Position numbers and translations under genes: made by a program
The notes under the pieces: generated by a model
Databases searched by the model: none
Told to the model about the DNA's origin: nothing
Seen by the model: only the letters and a program-made list of their open reading frames with translations
Origin: Synaphobranchus kaupii
Taxonomy: Eukaryota; Chordata; Actinopteri; Anguilliformes; Synaphobranchidae
Reading direction: 5' to 3'
Assembly: GCA_029718625.1 (NCBI GenBank)
Contig: CM056391.1
Span: 2,760,579-2,824,578, forward strand
DNA: 64,000 bases
Shown here: one piece after another, positions 1 to 10,235 of the stretch
How the letters are laid out: the number at the start of each line of letters is the position of its first letter
Numbering within the stretch: position 1 is the stretch's first letter

Positions 1-172
1 TGGGTCGCTGCAACTAAACCCTTCAGCTAAAGAGCTTAATCTGAACCGCTTCAGTGAATATCCAGCCATATGAATGGATTGTATATTAAAAAAGAATAAA
101 TAAATAAAATAAAAAAGTAAGCCATGCAAGTGGCTCTGGATAAGAGCATCTGTTAAATGCCTAACTGTAGCA
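1..172 (+). repeat. 3' part of a tRNA-derived SINE
   Basis: The stretch contains the phrases 'gaaccgcttcagtgaatatccagc' and 'ctggataagagcatctgtt', followed by aatgcctaa. It matches, with substitutions, the tail of the SINE copies at 20574-20790, 39622-39850 and 62160-62345. The tRNA-like head is cut off by the window edge. The same tail is seen at the 3' end of the L2-like LINE at 25341-26288, which is consistent with LINE-dependent retrotransposition. It lies upstream of the ppargc1a exon, presumably in the preceding intron. Confidence 0.7.
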
Positions 173-508
173 GTGAAATGTACATACGCTCAAAAATGTC
201 AAATTCTTGTCAAGGCCCAACTGGACGTTCCTTTCATCTGACAGCTGTGAGATGTAAACTACTGTTGACTCATGAGAGTGCTGCAGCTGTTCCATTAAAT
301 GGATCTTAAAGCTGAGTCTTATAGAGAAAAGACAAGCGCAACAACAACGTTTGTGTGTTTTCGGCGTAGGCCAGAAATAAAAAAACTCAAGCAGAGAAGA
401 GGGAAAAAACTGCCATTGCGGTCCAAAGTGAGTGTGATTGGAGGCTCGTTTTGTTCTACTGAAACTCAGTCTCTTGTCTGACACAAGCCTCTTTCCTAAT
501 GTTTAATA
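173..508. other. Non-coding stretch, no feature recognised
   Basis: This is presumed ppargc1a intron between the SINE tail and the palindromic MITE. Open frames of 60-107 codons exist on both strands, but they overlap one another and none resembles a known protein. No splice-bounded exon was recognised. Confidence 0.5.
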
Positions 509-683
509 CTGTGGGGTGTGCTGCGAAGCAAGCTTACTGAGTTAGCTGGATAACTGCACTGAATAAAACCCGGAACAGCTATTTTTACTTCAGTCCATGT
601 TCCGGTTTAGGGAGTGTTCCGGGTTTTACTCAGTGCAGTTATCCAGCTAACTCAGTAATCCTGCTTCTTAGTACACCCCCCAG
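509..683. mobile_element. Palindromic MITE, copy 1
   Basis: Two long inverted arms flank a short centre. The left arm reads 'gagttagctggataactgca' and continues with ctga-ataaaacccggaac. The right arm reads gttccgggttttactcagtgc and continues as the exact complement to cagctaactcagtaatcctgcttc. The outer ends, 'tgtggggtgtgct' and 'agtacaccccccag', are also roughly complementary. The same palindrome recurs at 16571-16716, 18239-18399 and 30666-30803. There is no coding capacity, so this is a non-autonomous DNA transposon whose superfamily is not decided. No convincing target-site duplication was seen. Confidence 0.75.
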
Positions 684-850
684 GTCGTGTATACTGTTGC
701 TGTTTTTGATGTTTTGGTGGACCTCTCCACCTCTCTAGTTATGGTTCTGGTTCTGTATTGCTCTGAACTTTGTTCTGGTCGTGCATAATGTTGCGGTTTT
801 TGATGTTTGGATTCACCTGACCGTCTCTGTGGTTCTGGTTCTGTTTGTGC
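684..850 (+). repeat. Imperfect tandem duplication before the ppargc1a acceptor
   Basis: A segment of roughly 70 bp occurs twice at a spacing of about 94 bp. The first copy runs from 'atactgttgctgtttttgatg' to 'tggttctggttctgt' and the second from 'ataatgttgcggtttttgatg' to 'tggttctggttctgt'. The second copy supplies the T-rich tract and runs directly into the tttgtgcag acceptor of the ppargc1a exon. The duplication lies between the MITE and the exon. Confidence 0.6.
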
Positions 851-852
851 AG

Positions 853-1032
853 TGTGCCGCCTTGGTGGGCGAAGACCAGCCCCTCTGCCCGGATCTCCCA
901 GAACTGGACCTCTCGGAACTCGATGTCAGTGACCTGGACGCAGACAGTTTTCTGGGCGGGCTCAAGTGGTACAGCGACCAATCAGAAATCATTTCCAGTC
1001 AGTATGGCAACGAAGCATCAAACCTGTTCGAG
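853..1032 (+). CDS. ppargc1a: ppargc1a (PGC-1alpha), activation-domain exon (second coding exon)
   Basis: The exon is bounded by an acceptor (ttgtgcag, 845-852) and a donor (gtaaga, from 1033) and holds exactly 60 codons in phase 0. The translation starts CAALVGEDQPLCPDLPELDL and continues with SELDVSDLD and DSFLGGLKWYSDQSEIISSQ, ending ASNLFE. This is nearly the text of vertebrate PGC-1alpha and clearly differs from PGC-1beta. In the family this acidic segment belongs to the N-terminal transactivation domain, which recruits acetyltransferases. The LXXLL box is encoded by a later exon. PGC-1alpha is a nuclear coactivator that drives mitochondrial biogenesis and oxidative metabolism with PPARs, NRF1 and ERRs. 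The open frame continues upstream to an ATG at 781, but that part is intron. Neither the initiator exon nor the next exon (KIDEENEANLL-like in mammals) was found in this window. Confidence 0.93.
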
Positions 1033-2009
1033 GTAAGAGCGCTTACGGACTCTCAACGATTTGGTTTTATTTCCCGTGCAGCTCTTTCTCTGTTTTCGCA
1101 CAATTTCAGTGTCATCGCTGGATGATGAAAGCTGAAATTCCATCATCTGAAAGATAAATTCACTTGAGAACACACCAAGTAATCTTCGTTCATAGTCATA
1201 AATTAATAGGGCAGGAGTGGAATTGTACCAGATCAAAGGAGGGTCCAATACCGCATACAGCGTTTGACTGGTTTCCAAAAAGTTCAGAAAAACAAACCCA
1301 TAAAACGGGTCTATTGCCCGAGTTTACAAATTGGGCTTTGGATCTCCAAATGCTCAGTGTGAAATTGCTCTTGGAGATAAAGAGGAACGATACCCTGGCG
1401 ACCTTTGACCCACTATTCCAGTCCTCCTTATCAAAGTCTTTCATTCAGATCGAGCCAAGTTATCAGCGGATGTGAAAAGACGGATAGGGCACTGAGTAAA
1501 CTCTCCATTTGGTCATAGGTCATGTTGTGAAATACACTCCAAGCTCTGGAGTAAAACTTTAAACCCTCATAGTTATATTATTGTCACAAACCCAAAGCAC
1601 ACAGGAGTGGCAAATCTACAATTAAGCAAATTGCGTTAAATTAGCAGGTACTGAACAGTCTGTTCCACTGAATAGAGGGGAATTATATCGGTATTGAGGA
1701 GTTCTTTGTTAGGCGTATTCGGCTTTTGGAGGGATTGATTCAAAATTTAATAAGAACTGACGTGCTTGCAAACGTGGGTGATGTTTAGAATCTCTTACTG
1801 ACGGGAGAAAGAAAGGCCTGGGGCTGACCAGAGATTGGCCTGGAATTAGGCTGAGACTGGCCAGGGATTGGCCTGCGACTGGCCTAGGTTTGGGCTGGGA
1901 CTGGCCTGGGATTGGTTTTGGGATTGACCTGGGACTGACCTGCTGTCTAAATATGACATGACCTGCTGCTGGGCACTGAGTCAAGGCTCAGATATAAATA
2001 CCAAAGCAG
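1033..2009 (+). other. ppargc1a: ppargc1a intron start; no exon seen
   Basis: Intronic sequence follows the donor at 1033. From about 1815 to 1945 there is a degenerate minisatellite built on 'gactggcctgggattggcct'-like units of 10-20 bp. No coding exon, RNA gene or recognised mobile element was seen in the remainder. Confidence 0.6.
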
Positions 2010-2155
2010 TCCTCTGTGTGTGTGTGAGTGTGTGAGCGAGAGTGAGTGTGTGTCTGTGTGTACTGTGTGTGCGTGCGTCCGTGTGTGTGTGGGCACTGTA
2101 CGTGCATGTGTGCCTGCATGCGTGTGTGCGTGGGTGTGTGTGCACTGTACGTGCA

Positions 2156-2187
<32 letters not shown>

Positions 2188-2204
2188 TGTGTGTGCCTGC
2201 GTGC

Positions 2205-2235
<31 letters not shown>

Positions 2236-2251
2236 CACTGTACGTGCGTGC

Positions 2252-2287
<36 letters not shown>

Positions 2288-2328
2288 ACTGTACATGCGT
2301 GCGTGTGTGCGTGTGTGTGCCTGCGTGC

Positions 2329-2360
<32 letters not shown>

Positions 2361-2405
2361 CCACTGTACATGCGTGCGTGTGTGCGTGTGTGCACACTGT
2401 ACGCG
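2010..2405. repeat. Composite GT/GTGC microsatellite
   Basis: The stretch consists of alternating (GT)n and (GTGC)n tracts. The motif 'cactgtac(a/g)tgcgtgc' recurs at about 2094, 2146, 2237, 2287, 2366 and 2396. The copies at 2284 and 2363 show that a roughly 79-bp composite unit was itself duplicated. The alternating purine-pyrimidine tract is of the Z-DNA-prone type. The long open frames on both strands here are artefacts of the repeat. Confidence 0.95.
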
Positions 2406-2645
2406 TGTGGTAGTTGACGGCGGTGTGAGACGCACACAGGGGGGATTTATTATGCGCTGATAGATCACCACAGCGAGGGAATAGGACACCTCTGAGTCTG
2501 CCGTTCTTCCTCAGCAGCAGTGAGAGACACACAGTTAAGGTCATTCAGGTCAGGCCTTGAGCACAAAATAGGTTTGTGAAAGCAAAAACTCTTCCTGTCC
2601 AAGCTTGAGTTCCGGGAAAACTCTGTCACTCGATCTTAATATCGA

Positions 2646-2648
<3 letters not shown>

Positions 2649-2690
<42 letters not shown>

Positions 2691-2707
2691 GTGTATGTGT
2701 GTGTGTC
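2649..2707. repeat. (GT)n microsatellite
   Basis: This is a near-pure GT tract of about 28 units, interrupted by two 'gtat' variants near its 3' end. Confidence 0.95.
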
Positions 2708-3383
2708 TCACATTTTGGTTATGGAGACCTGTCAATGCCCCGTGGCTGGAAAAGGCTGCAAGACCTATATTTTGCAATACTGCGATTGGCCTGTAGGGGC
2801 CGCTGTTACACCCAGCCATAGCTGATTAATGACTAACCAGATCTTGGGTAAAAAGAGAAGTTAGCATATCTGTATTTTTACCCCCTACTTATTTTCTTGC
2901 TGCTGGCAGTGTTTTCTCAACCTGCCTTGTGACTGCCGTTAATGTACGCTGGGGTGGGGGGGCCGAGCTCCGGATGGTGTTCCGAAGGGCATTCCGGGCT
3001 GCCCTCTGCTCTGGTGGAGTTAATTTTCCCAGCCCTGTGGAATAAAGAGCGGGCAGGGCAGTCAGGCAGCAGCAATGGGTTGGGGCGTGGAGGAGGAGGA
3101 AGAGGAGGAAGATCAGGGCTGGAGAGCAGAGGAAGGCTCCAGATTCTTCTCTACAGGGCACCCCACGATGACGATTCAGTGTGGGGATATTTACCAAGGC
3201 CAAGTCTATTGGTTGAGGGGCCTGGGAGGTGGAGACAGAACCCTGTGGGGCTGGCATTCCATTCCATCCGTCACTGTTGGGGGAGTGGTTCTCAGCTGTG
3301 ATGCAGATTCACAGTGACTCTTAATTAAGCCCATAGAGGCCCCTCTCAGTTCCGGTTGTGTCATTTGGCCCACCTTGACCCCC
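2708..3383. other. Intron sequence with a GA-rich patch
   Basis: No exon was recognised. A purine-rich patch of GGA and GAA triplets lies at about 3088-3112. It gives an acidic peptide in one frame, but no splice-site pair supports coding. Confidence 0.5.
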
Positions 3384-3387
3384 AGCG

Positions 3388-3417
3388 CCCCCCCCCCCCC
3401 CCCCCCCCCCCCCCCCC
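3388..3417. repeat. Poly-C tract (about 30 C)
   Basis: This long C homopolymer is one of many in the window (others are near 4439, 4585, 8600, 10157, 12481, 14708, 39543, 42829 and 56004). The exact length of each is unreliable in assembled data. Confidence 0.95.
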
Positions 3418-3429
3418 TTTTCTGGTCTG

Positions 3430-4438
3430 AAATCAGTTCACTTGGCTCTCTAAAGTTTTAGAAAAAAAAGTGTTGCTCTGGACTCAAAACAGGTAAAGTA
3501 TAGAGTGATTTCTTGACAAATGAAAATGACGGATAAAAACAGACAGGGGGAGGGCTAACCGCAGATATTTCAGCTGTTTCTTCTTCTTCAGCGTGTGTCT
3601 CAGACCTGACCTCCCCCCCCCTTCGCCTGACCTTCCCCCTCCTTCGCCTGACCTTCTTTAGGGGTTCTTTCTTTATCTCTACTGTTCTAACAGTAACAGT
3701 AGTGTGATGATAGTATTTTTATTTTAGGTTGACGGTGCTACTTGTTTGATCGGCTCCTTTGCACCGTCACCGGTTATGAACGTGCGTGCACTCCCGTGTT
3801 CCTGGTATTCCGATATTCCTGATGGGAACGCTGATGTCTTCTGCTTTATGAGACACTGTGGATTAAGACCGTCGGCCAAGTGCCAATAATGTAATGCAAT
3901 GCAGTGTAGCGCGGCGGAGTACATGCTAAATCACTCGAGTGAAATGAAGACAGCCTGTGTTTTAACCTGTTAGAACCTTTAGAGCTTTCAGCTTTTGTGT
4001 TGTGCGTGCCCTCAGTATGGCGGGGGGGGGGGGCAATTCACCGTCGTTTGCTCAGAAAGTTCTGAGGTGCGGGAGGTTTGGGCCGGGGTACCGCTGAGCC
4101 CCTCGGCTTAGAGAGTCGGCCTGCGCGAGTCGCTTTATCATTAACCGAGGAGAGATTTTCGAAAAAGGGGGGGGGGTGTAAACTTTTACCAGGGTGGCGT
4201 GAGGCAGGACACTCGGAGGGCCTTGACAACACCGTGGAATATTCCGGACTTTGGATGCGGCGTCCCTGCGGTCTCTGAGCCGTTTAGGATATTCAGGGAA
4301 TGGTACACTGTCTAACCAGCAAGAGTTATCACTGTTCTATCTTGTGTCCGGCCTGGCATCTCGGAATGTTTTTTTTAAAGCAAGTGTCATCGTTTTAAAG
4401 TGCTCCCATAAATCTAAGTGTATATGAGGGACTGTTGA
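3430..4438. other. Intron sequence with a degenerate SINE tail at about 3848-3905
   Basis: 'ggattaagaccgtcggccaa' followed by gtgccaataatgtaatgcaatg resembles the SINE/LINE tail 'ggataagagcgtctgctaaa' plus tgcctgtaatgtaatg, with many changes. No exon was recognised in the rest of the interval. Confidence 0.4.
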
Positions 4439-4669
4439 ATTCTGAGGGGGGGGGGGGGGGGAATTATGACGCGTTCGTTTCGCGTTATTTATTTGTTTGC
4501 TTTTTTATTTTTCTTAAACGTTTCCATGGAGACTGGTGTCAGGGAACCTTCCGCTCTTTGAAGACACTGAAGCTGTCACAGTGACCCCCCCCCCCCCCAC
4601 CCCCACCCCCTTTCCACACCGTTACCGTGGTTGCGGCAGTTGTCACTTGCCTCCTGGGGTCCCCTTTTA

Positions 4670-4720
4670 TCTCTTCTGGGGAGGGGAGGGGGAGGGGAGG
4701 GGTGGGGTGGGGGGGGGGTT
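4670..4720 (+). repeat. G-rich run with many GGGG blocks beside the gap
   Basis: From 'ggggaggggagggggagggg' onwards there are at least six consecutive runs of four or more G separated by single A or T bases, ending in a run of nine or more G. This is a strong G-quadruplex-type sequence on the + strand. A C-rich tract (4585-4615) and a poly-G tract (4446-4461) lie just before it. Confidence 0.85.
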
Positions 4721-4758
4721 TCTAGGCTGGGGAGATGAGCAAAAGAATCAATGCTCAT

Positions 4759-5258
4759 NNNNNNNNNNNNNNNNNNNNNNNNNNNNNNNNNNNNNNNNNN
4801 NNNNNNNNNNNNNNNNNNNNNNNNNNNNNNNNNNNNNNNNNNNNNNNNNNNNNNNNNNNNNNNNNNNNNNNNNNNNNNNNNNNNNNNNNNNNNNNNNNNN
4901 NNNNNNNNNNNNNNNNNNNNNNNNNNNNNNNNNNNNNNNNNNNNNNNNNNNNNNNNNNNNNNNNNNNNNNNNNNNNNNNNNNNNNNNNNNNNNNNNNNNN
5001 NNNNNNNNNNNNNNNNNNNNNNNNNNNNNNNNNNNNNNNNNNNNNNNNNNNNNNNNNNNNNNNNNNNNNNNNNNNNNNNNNNNNNNNNNNNNNNNNNNNN
5101 NNNNNNNNNNNNNNNNNNNNNNNNNNNNNNNNNNNNNNNNNNNNNNNNNNNNNNNNNNNNNNNNNNNNNNNNNNNNNNNNNNNNNNNNNNNNNNNNNNNN
5201 NNNNNNNNNNNNNNNNNNNNNNNNNNNNNNNNNNNNNNNNNNNNNNNNNNNNNNNNNN
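4759..5258. other. Assembly gap of exactly 500 N
   Basis: There are 500 consecutive N. The round number indicates a fixed-size scaffold gap rather than a measured one, so the true distance, and possibly the order and orientation, between the ppargc1a exon side and the rest is unknown. Frames running through the N are meaningless. Confidence 0.98.
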
Positions 5259-5715
5259 GTAGCGTTGCTGGCGGGTCGGAGAAACATGATGAAACCAGAC
5301 AATCCCTGTTGTTCAGCGAGTCACTTCATTTACCCTGGCGGGAGTCACGGGAGTCCGTTTTTTTATAGCAACACAAGAGAGAAGATACAAAAGGAAGATG
5401 TTATTTTATTTTATTATTTTTTTCTCATTGTGCTATAGCTGCAGACACAGCTGCAATGGTGTGAGTCAACTTCCCGTTTGCTCCCAGGTTCCCCCTTATT
5501 TCGGAACGCCAAACCCATTCCGGGCATTGTTTCTGCAGCGTATGCGAAACCCGCTTAAGTGCAGGTTCCCGCAGATGTCCTCCCGGCATCCCACAATGCT
5601 TTGTACTCTCCTTAATCCATTGGCATCTATGGAATATGTCGGCGATGTCAACAACAGCGTCTGTCATTTGACATCTCTTTAGTGAGCTACTTCCTACTAG
5701 ATCACCTCCCATTGC
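5259..5715. other. Unassigned sequence between the gap and the minisatellite
   Basis: A 94-codon + frame and a 102-codon - frame overlap here. Neither resembles a known protein and no splice signals support them. No repeat was recognised. Confidence 0.45.
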
Positions 5716-7050
5716 TGGGCTGAGCGAGAGCAAGGGTTAGCGCGAGCTAGTTCACCTGAGATCTGAGGAGTCAGTTTGGGCATGCAGCTTGCTGGGCTGA
5801 GAGAGCAGGGTTAGCGCGAGCTAGTTCACCTGAGATCTGAGGAGTCAGTTTGGGCATGCAGCTTGCTGGGCTGAGAGAGCAGGGTTAGCGCGAGCTAGTT
5901 CACCTGGGATCTGAGGAGTCAGTTTGGGCATGCAGCTTGCTGGGCTGAGAGAGCAGGGTTAGCGCGAGCTAGTTCACCTGGGATCTGAGGAGTCAGTTTG
6001 GGCATGCAGCTTGCTGGGCTGAGAGAGCAGGGTTAGCGCGAGCTAGTTCACCTGAGATCTGAGGAGTCAGTTTGGGCATGCAGCTTGCTGGGCTGAGAGA
6101 GCAGGGTTAGCGCGAGCTAGTTCACCTGAGATCTGAGGAGTCAGTTTGGGCATGCAGCTTGCTGGGCTGAGAGAGCAGGGTTAGCGCGAGCTAGTTCACC
6201 TGGGATCTGAGGAGTCAGTTTGGGCATGCAGCTTGCTGGGCTGAGAGAGCAGGGTTAGCGCGAGCTAGTTCACCTGGGATCTGAGGAGTCAGTTTGGGCA
6301 TGCAGCTTGCTGGGCTGAGAGAGCAGGGTTAGCGCGAGCTAGTTCACCTGAGATCTGAGGAGTCAGCTTGGGCATGCAGCACGGGCTGAAAGAGAGCAGG
6401 GTTAGCGCGAGCTAGTTCACCTGAGATCTGAGGAGTCAGTTTGGGCATGCAGCTTGCTGGGCTGAGAGAGCAGGGTTAGCGCGAGCTAGTTCACCTGGGA
6501 TCTGAGGAGTCAGTTTGGGCATGCAGCTTGCTGGGCTGAGAGAGCAGGGTTAGCGCGAGCTAGTTCACCTGAGATCTGAGGAGTCAGCTTGGGCATGCAG
6601 CACGGGCTGAAAGAGAGCAGGGTTAGCGCGAGCTAGTTCACCTGAGATCTGAGGAGTCAGTTTGGGCATGCAGCTTGCTGGGCTGAGAGAGCAGGGTTAG
6701 CGCGAGCTAGTTCACCTGAGATCTGAGGAGTCAGTTTGGGCATGCAGCTTGCTGGGCTGAGAGAGCAGGGTTAGCGCGAGCTAGTTCACCTGAGATCTGA
6801 GGAGTCAGTTTGGGCATGCAGCTTGCTGGGCTGAGAGAGCAGGGTTAGCGCAAGCTAGTTCACCTGAGATCTGAGGAGTCAGTTTGGGCATGCAGCTTGC
6901 TGGGCTGAGAGAGCAGGGTTAGCGCGAGCTAGTTCACCTGGGATCTGAGGAGTCAGCTTGGGCATGCAGCACGGGCTGAAAGAGAGCAGGGTTAACGCGA
7001 GCTAGTTCATCTGAGATCTGAGGAGTCAGCTTGGGCATACAGCTTGTCTG
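5716..7050. repeat. 74-bp minisatellite, about 18 units
   Basis: The unit runs 'tgagagagcagggttagcgc' - gagctagttcacctgagatc - tgaggagtcagtttgggcat - gcagcttgctgggc (74 bp). The period is exact, for example ctgaga at 5797 and 5871. The main variants are gagatct or gggatct, and cagcacgggctgaaagagag in place of cagcttgctgggctgagag in units 9, 12 and 17. The order of the A and G variants in the first eight units is AAGG AAGG, showing that four-unit blocks (296 bp) were duplicated. There is no coding frame. Confidence 0.97.
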
Positions 7051-8600
7051 GCCAGGAATGGGGCTGTTAAAATATAGATGCTCCTCGGAAAGAAACACCA
7101 AACACAAAAGAAGAGAATCTCATCGTTTGATGAATTGATATACACTGACAGCAGGTGTAAGTGTTATTTTTTCCACACTCCAGCCACAGACTAGCATAGC
7201 TGCTCATTGTGAACAGCGATAGATGTCCCTCTCTCCTCTAGACGTCCTGGCCTATACCTGCCACTTGGTTTAGCTACTCCGAGTCTCCAGGAGTTTCTCT
7301 GAATTTCCTAGTCTTTTGCTGATGGATGCAGCTACATTCTCATTCTGGCTGCATTGCTTTTGACAGCAGTGTTAATTGTGTACCTGCGTGACTGATCTTG
7401 TTTAAAATAAAATTTAAAAATACAGAAACGATGACTGGCTTGTACATGAGTCGATAAATAATACCTATAGTAGCAAAGTGGAAAGAAATCTGCCAAAAAT
7501 AATTCCAAGGTAATACCATTTAAATTTTTAGCTTAGCATGAGTGGGAGACTGCACTTTAGCTTACTCACTGCCTAAACTGATGAGTTATGAATATTAATA
7601 GCGAATAAACAAAATGGATCTGACTATTAGTCCTGAACACTATTAATACTGGCAGCTGCAAGGGTTCGTTGCGTTTGTATAAGGGTTCGCTGCGTTTGTA
7701 TAAGGTGCAACTGGGTTAAAAATGATTAAATATAAACTAGGCGTCAAGTAATAATTTAAAATTGAAGCGAGCAAGTTTCCGACTGCTTGTGGTGCTAAAA
7801 TAGTTCAAACTTGCAAGAATGTGTTGCTTCACAATATAAATTTAGATGAAGAGGTCTTTGGCTGTGAAAATGATAGCTGATTCCCTATGGAAATTTGGAC
7901 ATGTCAGTAGCCTGCTACTTGTTTGTAAATACAGAACTGGAGATTCACTGAGACTAATCGTAATTTTCAGTAGTGCACAGAAGTTTCGAATGCATTTCTA
8001 TTGCAATAAACTATTTTAGATAATACAATTATTTTAGAGATAGATATACGTAGACATATGCTTATTATGGGCTGTCGGGTGGCACGTTATGACATGAAAT
8101 CCTGACCATGCCACATGATGCCAGCGTTAACTCTGTCCACACAGGGTGGTCCAGGATTGGCTGTCTGGTTGGGAAGAAGGGTATCAGCTGACAGGAGTTT
8201 TACCCTGTGACATCAGAAATGTGATTTGGGAATTCCAAATTGGATGACAAAAGAAAACGGGCTAAAAATGTCCGTTTTCGTTGCCAATCCCTGAACCTAT
8301 TCTCTATCCTTGTCATACTAAATGTGAAATTCCTAAAATACAACTAATATTGACACCAATCACTTTATGTTCTGTACCATTAAATTACCAGAGCGAAGTG
8401 TGTGCCCTAACGGAAGCAGCTGCACGTGAATGTCCTCTAACACAATGACTGCTCGGCTGCAGAATGAAAGAGGGCCTAAAGGGACATTACAGTGATGGGA
8501 CAGGACTTTGGATGCAACTGTGCATCTTATATGGCTTATGGGTTATAAAGAGCATTTGCCTCTATTTTCCCCATTGTTTTTTTGCTCGTTTTATTTTGTT
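7051..8600. other. AT-rich intronic or intergenic sequence, nothing recognised
   Basis: A 24-bp tandem pair, 'aagggttcg(t/c)tgcgtttgta' plus taa, lies at about 7663-7705. No exon, RNA gene or mobile element was recognised in the rest. Confidence 0.5.
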
Positions 8601-8627
8601 GGGGGGGGGGGGGGTGATGGGGGGGTT
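8600..8627. repeat. Poly-G tract
   Basis: A G run of about 14, then tgat, then another G run. Confidence 0.9.
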
Positions 8628-10156
8628 GGCTACACCTTCAATCCTTGATCCGCGTCACTTCCTCCAAAATTCCACTTCTACAACATTTCAATTACAAATA
8701 CAGGCTGACATTAGTTCCACGTTAAACAGTCGCGTCCGGTTGACAATACACCACTTACCAAGCCAATAACTTTGAGCGTGGCGCAATCGATAGGCTGTGC
8801 ATGTGGGTGGGAATCGACCAACGCATAAGCAATTGTTATCATTATGGCTAAGGTAGGTTACCACCCTTATCTATTCCACTTGAAATTGATTTGTATTCTG
8901 ATTTATCACAATACCGTGCATAGGCTACGCAATCCACAGACAGCTAAGAGAGAAAGAGGAAATATTCTAATGGAGTTCGTTTTTCTGGTTGTTTCTTGAG
9001 CTTTTAATTCAACAACTACTTCTAGGATGCAGTTTTCCATCCAAACAACTGGCGCGAGAGTTTCATTTAGTTGTATAGAAAGATAAACGTGTAACCTAAA
9101 GTTCCGTATAACTCTGGTATCCTCCGAGGATACGAATGTATATCTCAATTTCCTCTTTCTCATTATTTCTTTATTCTTATTCCCACACAGAATTCTACTC
9201 CAAAAAGGACAGGAGTGGTTGTTCCCACCGAGCGGTTTCGCATTAAGAACACAACGACAGCATTGCCGGTTCTATTGTATGGATGGATAAGCGAGGCGGG
9301 GGTGCTGGAAATCTGATTCTTCTAAATAGGAAGAGGATTCTTGGCACATCCGAACAACTGAAGCGTGAAATAAATTTCATCTTACGAGTGTGGCCGCGTT
9401 TAAGGGACAAAAGCAAGCATATAGCAAAGCAGTCAACGATAATATTGGCAACCCACTCAACGATAAAAAGAAAATAGCATGTAGCCTACAAAACAATAAC
9501 GAAATGGTCAAAAAGCAAACTGTTTACTTCCACTTGCGTCATTGTAATTCGGAGACACATGGCGCTTGCAAGACTGATAAAACATTAACCGTGAACCAAA
9601 TGAGACAACAACGCCACGAATCGTAAACAAGGGACCTCGCTGTAAAATATGATGCCATAATCCCCTTGCCCGTAACGGTGTCACTCAAGGATTAGAGTGG
9701 TCCGAAAACGACAACGACAGCTGAGAACTATGGAGAGCTAAATTAAAGGTCCAAAGCCTTGGGTACGTTCTGAAAACTCCACCACAACGATGAAACGAGT
9801 GTTCGTTATACATACTATTTTGCGATGTTCTTTTATGTTCATCAAGAACAAAACTTGATATAACACAACCTGCCACGGCTGCAAACTTTAATGTTTTATT
9901 TTCTTCCTGGTAAACGCTAACGCTTAAGCACAACGTTTGCAATTGCTCGTGTATAAAAGGAGAAAAATGCGCTGTTTTTTTGTTTTTTTTTAAAGATTCA
10001 CCATAGGCCTGTACAAATGGGGACACAACAAAATAAAAACTAGCATTTGGTCTTGAATCAAAATGAATCAATGGTGCACAGGGTGTCAATTGAACTGTTT
10101 ATGACGACGTCACGTTTATATCGACTCCACTTCGAACAGCATATTCATTACATGCA
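8628..10156. other. Unassigned sequence
   Basis: Open frames of 64-134 codons are present on both strands (for example the - frame 9685-10089). None carries a recognisable domain, and the - frame ends in AT-rich low-complexity sequence. Nothing else was recognised. Confidence 0.45.
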
Positions 10157-10160
10157 CCCC

Positions 10161-10233
<73 letters not shown>
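10157..10233. repeat. Compound poly-C / poly-A / (CA)n tract
   Basis: A run of about 25 C is followed by about 12 A and then a CA dinucleotide array to 10233. Confidence 0.95.

Positions 10234-10235
<2 letters not shown>

Noticed and set aside
781..852. Start of the ppargc1a protein at the ATG at 781
   Set aside because: The 24 residues before CAALVGEDQ come from intron sequence ahead of a clear acceptor, and the vertebrate protein has a different N-terminus encoded by an upstream exon.
1947..2544. 180-187-codon His/Thr-rich frames on the - strand
   Set aside because: Pure consequence of the GT/GTGC microsatellite.
4536..5438. 300-codon frame on the + strand
   Set aside because: Most of it is the 500-N gap.
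5716..7050. CRISPR-like array
   Set aside because: The repeat units are contiguous 74-bp copies without unique spacers, in a vertebrate genome. It is a minisatellite.
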